A stretch of DNA of 64,000 nt from Amycolatopsis pretoriensis (GTDB lineage Bacteria; Actinomycetota; Actinomycetes; Mycobacteriales; Pseudonocardiaceae). Shown here piece after piece: positions 62,946 to 64,000 of this stretch. Positions within the stretch are counted from its first letter, which is position 1; the number at the start of each line of letters is the position of its first letter. Both the position numbers and the translations under genes were made by a program. The stretch lies in the NCBI RefSeq assembly GCF_900107925.1, contig NZ_FNUJ01000002.1:1054001-1118000 (forward strand). Reading direction: 5' to 3'. Below the pieces are notes generated by a model that saw only the letters and a program-made list of their open reading frames with translations, did no database searches and was not told the DNA's origin.

Positions 62946-64000
62946 ATGCGTGTGCTGCTGTCCACGATCGGCTCGCGGGGCGAGGTGCAGCCGGTGCTGG
63001 CGCTGGCCTCGGAGCTGAGAGCGCTCGGGCAGGACGTCCGCCTGTGCGTGCCGCCCGACTTCCGGGACTGGCTCGACGAGCTGGGCTTCGACGTCGTGCC
63101 GATCGGCCCCGAACTGCGCGCGACCGGGTCTTCGCACCACGGCAAGCCGACACCCGAACAGATCCGGAAGTCCACTGAGGACACGGTCACGACCCAGTTC
63201 GAGACGATCTCCGTGGCCGCCGAGGGCTGTGACGTCCTCGTCGCCGGCGGTGCCCTGCAGTTCGCGACGCGTTCGATCGCGCAGCGGTCGGGCGCCGCCT
63301 ACGTCTACGCGAGCTTCTGCCCCATCACCTTGCCGTCCGACCTCCACGCGCCGCCGCCGATGCCGTGGCGGTCACCCGGGGAAAAGGAAAACCGCGCCCT
63401 CTGGGCCGAAGACGCGCAGCGCTGGAACAGTTTCTTCGGCGGCAAGGTCAACGAATTCCGGGCGGCCGCCGGCCAGGCTCCGGTCGACGACCTGCCGGGC
63501 CACGTGTTCGGCGACCGGCCGTGGCTCGCCGCCGACGCCGCGCTGGCGCCGTGGCCCGAGCCGGGCGACCCGCGGATCGTCCAGACGGGGGCCTGGATCT
63601 GGCCGGACGAGCGGCCGCTGCCGGACGAGCTGCGGGAGTTCCTCGACGCGGGCGAGCCGCCGGTGTACTTCGGGTTCGGCAGCATGCGCGCGCCGGGCGC
63701 GGTCGCCGAGGCCGCGCTCGCGGCGGCCCGGGCGCACGGCCGCCAGGCGGTCGTCGCCCGCGGGTGGGCGGACCTCGTCGCCGCCGACGCGCCGGACTGC
63801 CTCGGCGTCGGCGAGGTCAACCAGCAGGCGCTGTTCAAGCGCGTGGCCGCGGTCGTCCACCACGGCGGCGCGGGCACGACGACGGCGGCCGCCCGCGCGG
63901 GCGCGCCCCAGGTGGTCGTGCCGCAGATGTACGACCAGCACTACTTCGCCGGCCGGATCCGGTCGCTCGGCCTCGGCGCGGCGACCGACCCGGGCGTACC
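62946..64000 (+). CDS. Glycosyltransferase family 1, vancomycin-type (GtfA/GtfB-like), 3'-truncated by window edge
   Basis: 351 codons are visible and the frame is open at the window end. MRVLLSTIGSRGEVQPVLALASELRALG is the typical N-terminus of GT-B glycosyltransferases that decorate glycopeptide or polyketide antibiotics. VVHHGGAGTTTAAARAGAPQVVVPQMYDQHYFAGRI near 299-335 is the C-terminal NDP-sugar-binding signature, with the catalytic-pocket HHGGAGT. It is cytosolic and uses NDP-sugars. AGGGG lies seven bases before the ATG. A natural-product cluster may continue beyond the window, but one glycosyltransferase does not prove it; such genes also act on lipids. Confidence 0.9.
   Translation, partial: MRVLLSTIGSRGEVQPVLALASELRALGQDVRLCVPPDFRDWLDELGFDVVPIGPELRATGSSHHGKPTPEQIRKSTEDTVTTQFETISVAAEGCDVLVAGGALQFATRSIAQRSGAAYVYASFCPITLPSDLHAPPPMPWRSPGEKENRALWAEDAQRWNSFFGGKVNEFRAAAGQAPVDDLPGHVFGDRPWLAADAALAPWPEPGDPRIVQTGAWIWPDERPLPDELREFLDAGEPPVYFGFGSMRAPGAVAEAALAAARAHGRQAVVARGWADLVAADAPDCLGVGEVNQQALFKRVAAVVHHGGAGTTTAAARAGAPQVVVPQMYDQHYFAGRIRSLGLGAATDPGV

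Overview
The window is one continuous high-GC actinobacterial chromosome segment. GTG starts, four-base ATGA/GTGA gene overlaps, partner-switching regulators, type VII-like small proteins, an M4 protease, GH10/GH15/GH16 hydrolases and a vancomycin-type glycosyltransferase together point to a soil Pseudonocardiaceae, most likely Amycolatopsis or a close relative. That placement is an inference from gene content and style. I see no rRNA, tRNA, CRISPR array, intact insertion sequence or prophage.

Layout. 1-9.3 kb: extracellular polysaccharide enzymes (truncated GH16 glucanase; a three-domain acetylxylan esterase/GH10 xylanase/CBM protein), alkyltransferase Ogt, a PhoD-type phosphatase, an MmyB-type regulator followed by two coupled SDR genes, NAD(P)HX dehydratase and a histidine phosphatase. 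9.4-19.5 kb: a dense partner-switching island with three SpoIIE-type phosphatases, three STAS proteins, three RsbW-like ATPase domains and a GAF-ANTAR protein. At its centre is a 1352-residue protein fusing hybrid histidine kinase, receiver, PP2C phosphatase and RsbW-like kinase. 19.5-27.6 kb: a glucodextranase-like GH15 enzyme, a DinB-fold protein, a His/Asp-rich secreted protein beside an OmpR-type two-component system, and an aldo/keto reductase. 27.7-30.3 kb: a three-gene type VII-like locus (YbaB-like, WXG100-like, and a large WXG protein with a long Pro/Glu/Lys linker).

30.3-38.7 kb: a compact minus-strand operon with an NCS1 permease, a hydantoinase/oxoprolinase-type ATPase, three different DUF917 proteins, an SDR and a PucR-type regulator. 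It looks like an uptake and catabolic pathway for a cyclic amide, hydantoin or ureide whose substrate cannot be read from sequence. 38.8-49.4 kb: TetR with alpha/beta hydrolase and a clear operator, an orphan DUF742 gene, a LacI regulator and sugar-binding lipoprotein with two matching operators, succinate-semialdehyde dehydrogenase, an L,D-transpeptidase, and a WXG-type protein with a possible lytic domain.

49.4-64 kb: housekeeping and secretion genes (STAS, TetR, MsrA, M4 metalloprotease, OsmC-like, DrrAB-type ABC exporter, F420-type nitroreductase, SDR, Ser/Thr kinase) interspersed with four decayed genes: an internally deleted LysR regulator, a tautomerase tail, a multiply deleted aldehyde dehydrogenase and a frameshifted HAD hydrolase. 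The window ends inside a glycosyltransferase.

Regulatory signals include perfect hairpin terminators, a MerR-type 19-bp-spacer promoter, a xylanase-type GAAA-N-TTTC box, and a recurring TANNNT-N6-ATG arrangement that predicts leaderless mRNAs. Three intergenic regions carry conspicuous palindromic or tandem repeats. Starts were moved from the longest reading frame wherever a ribosome binding site, -10 element or operon overlap favoured another codon.
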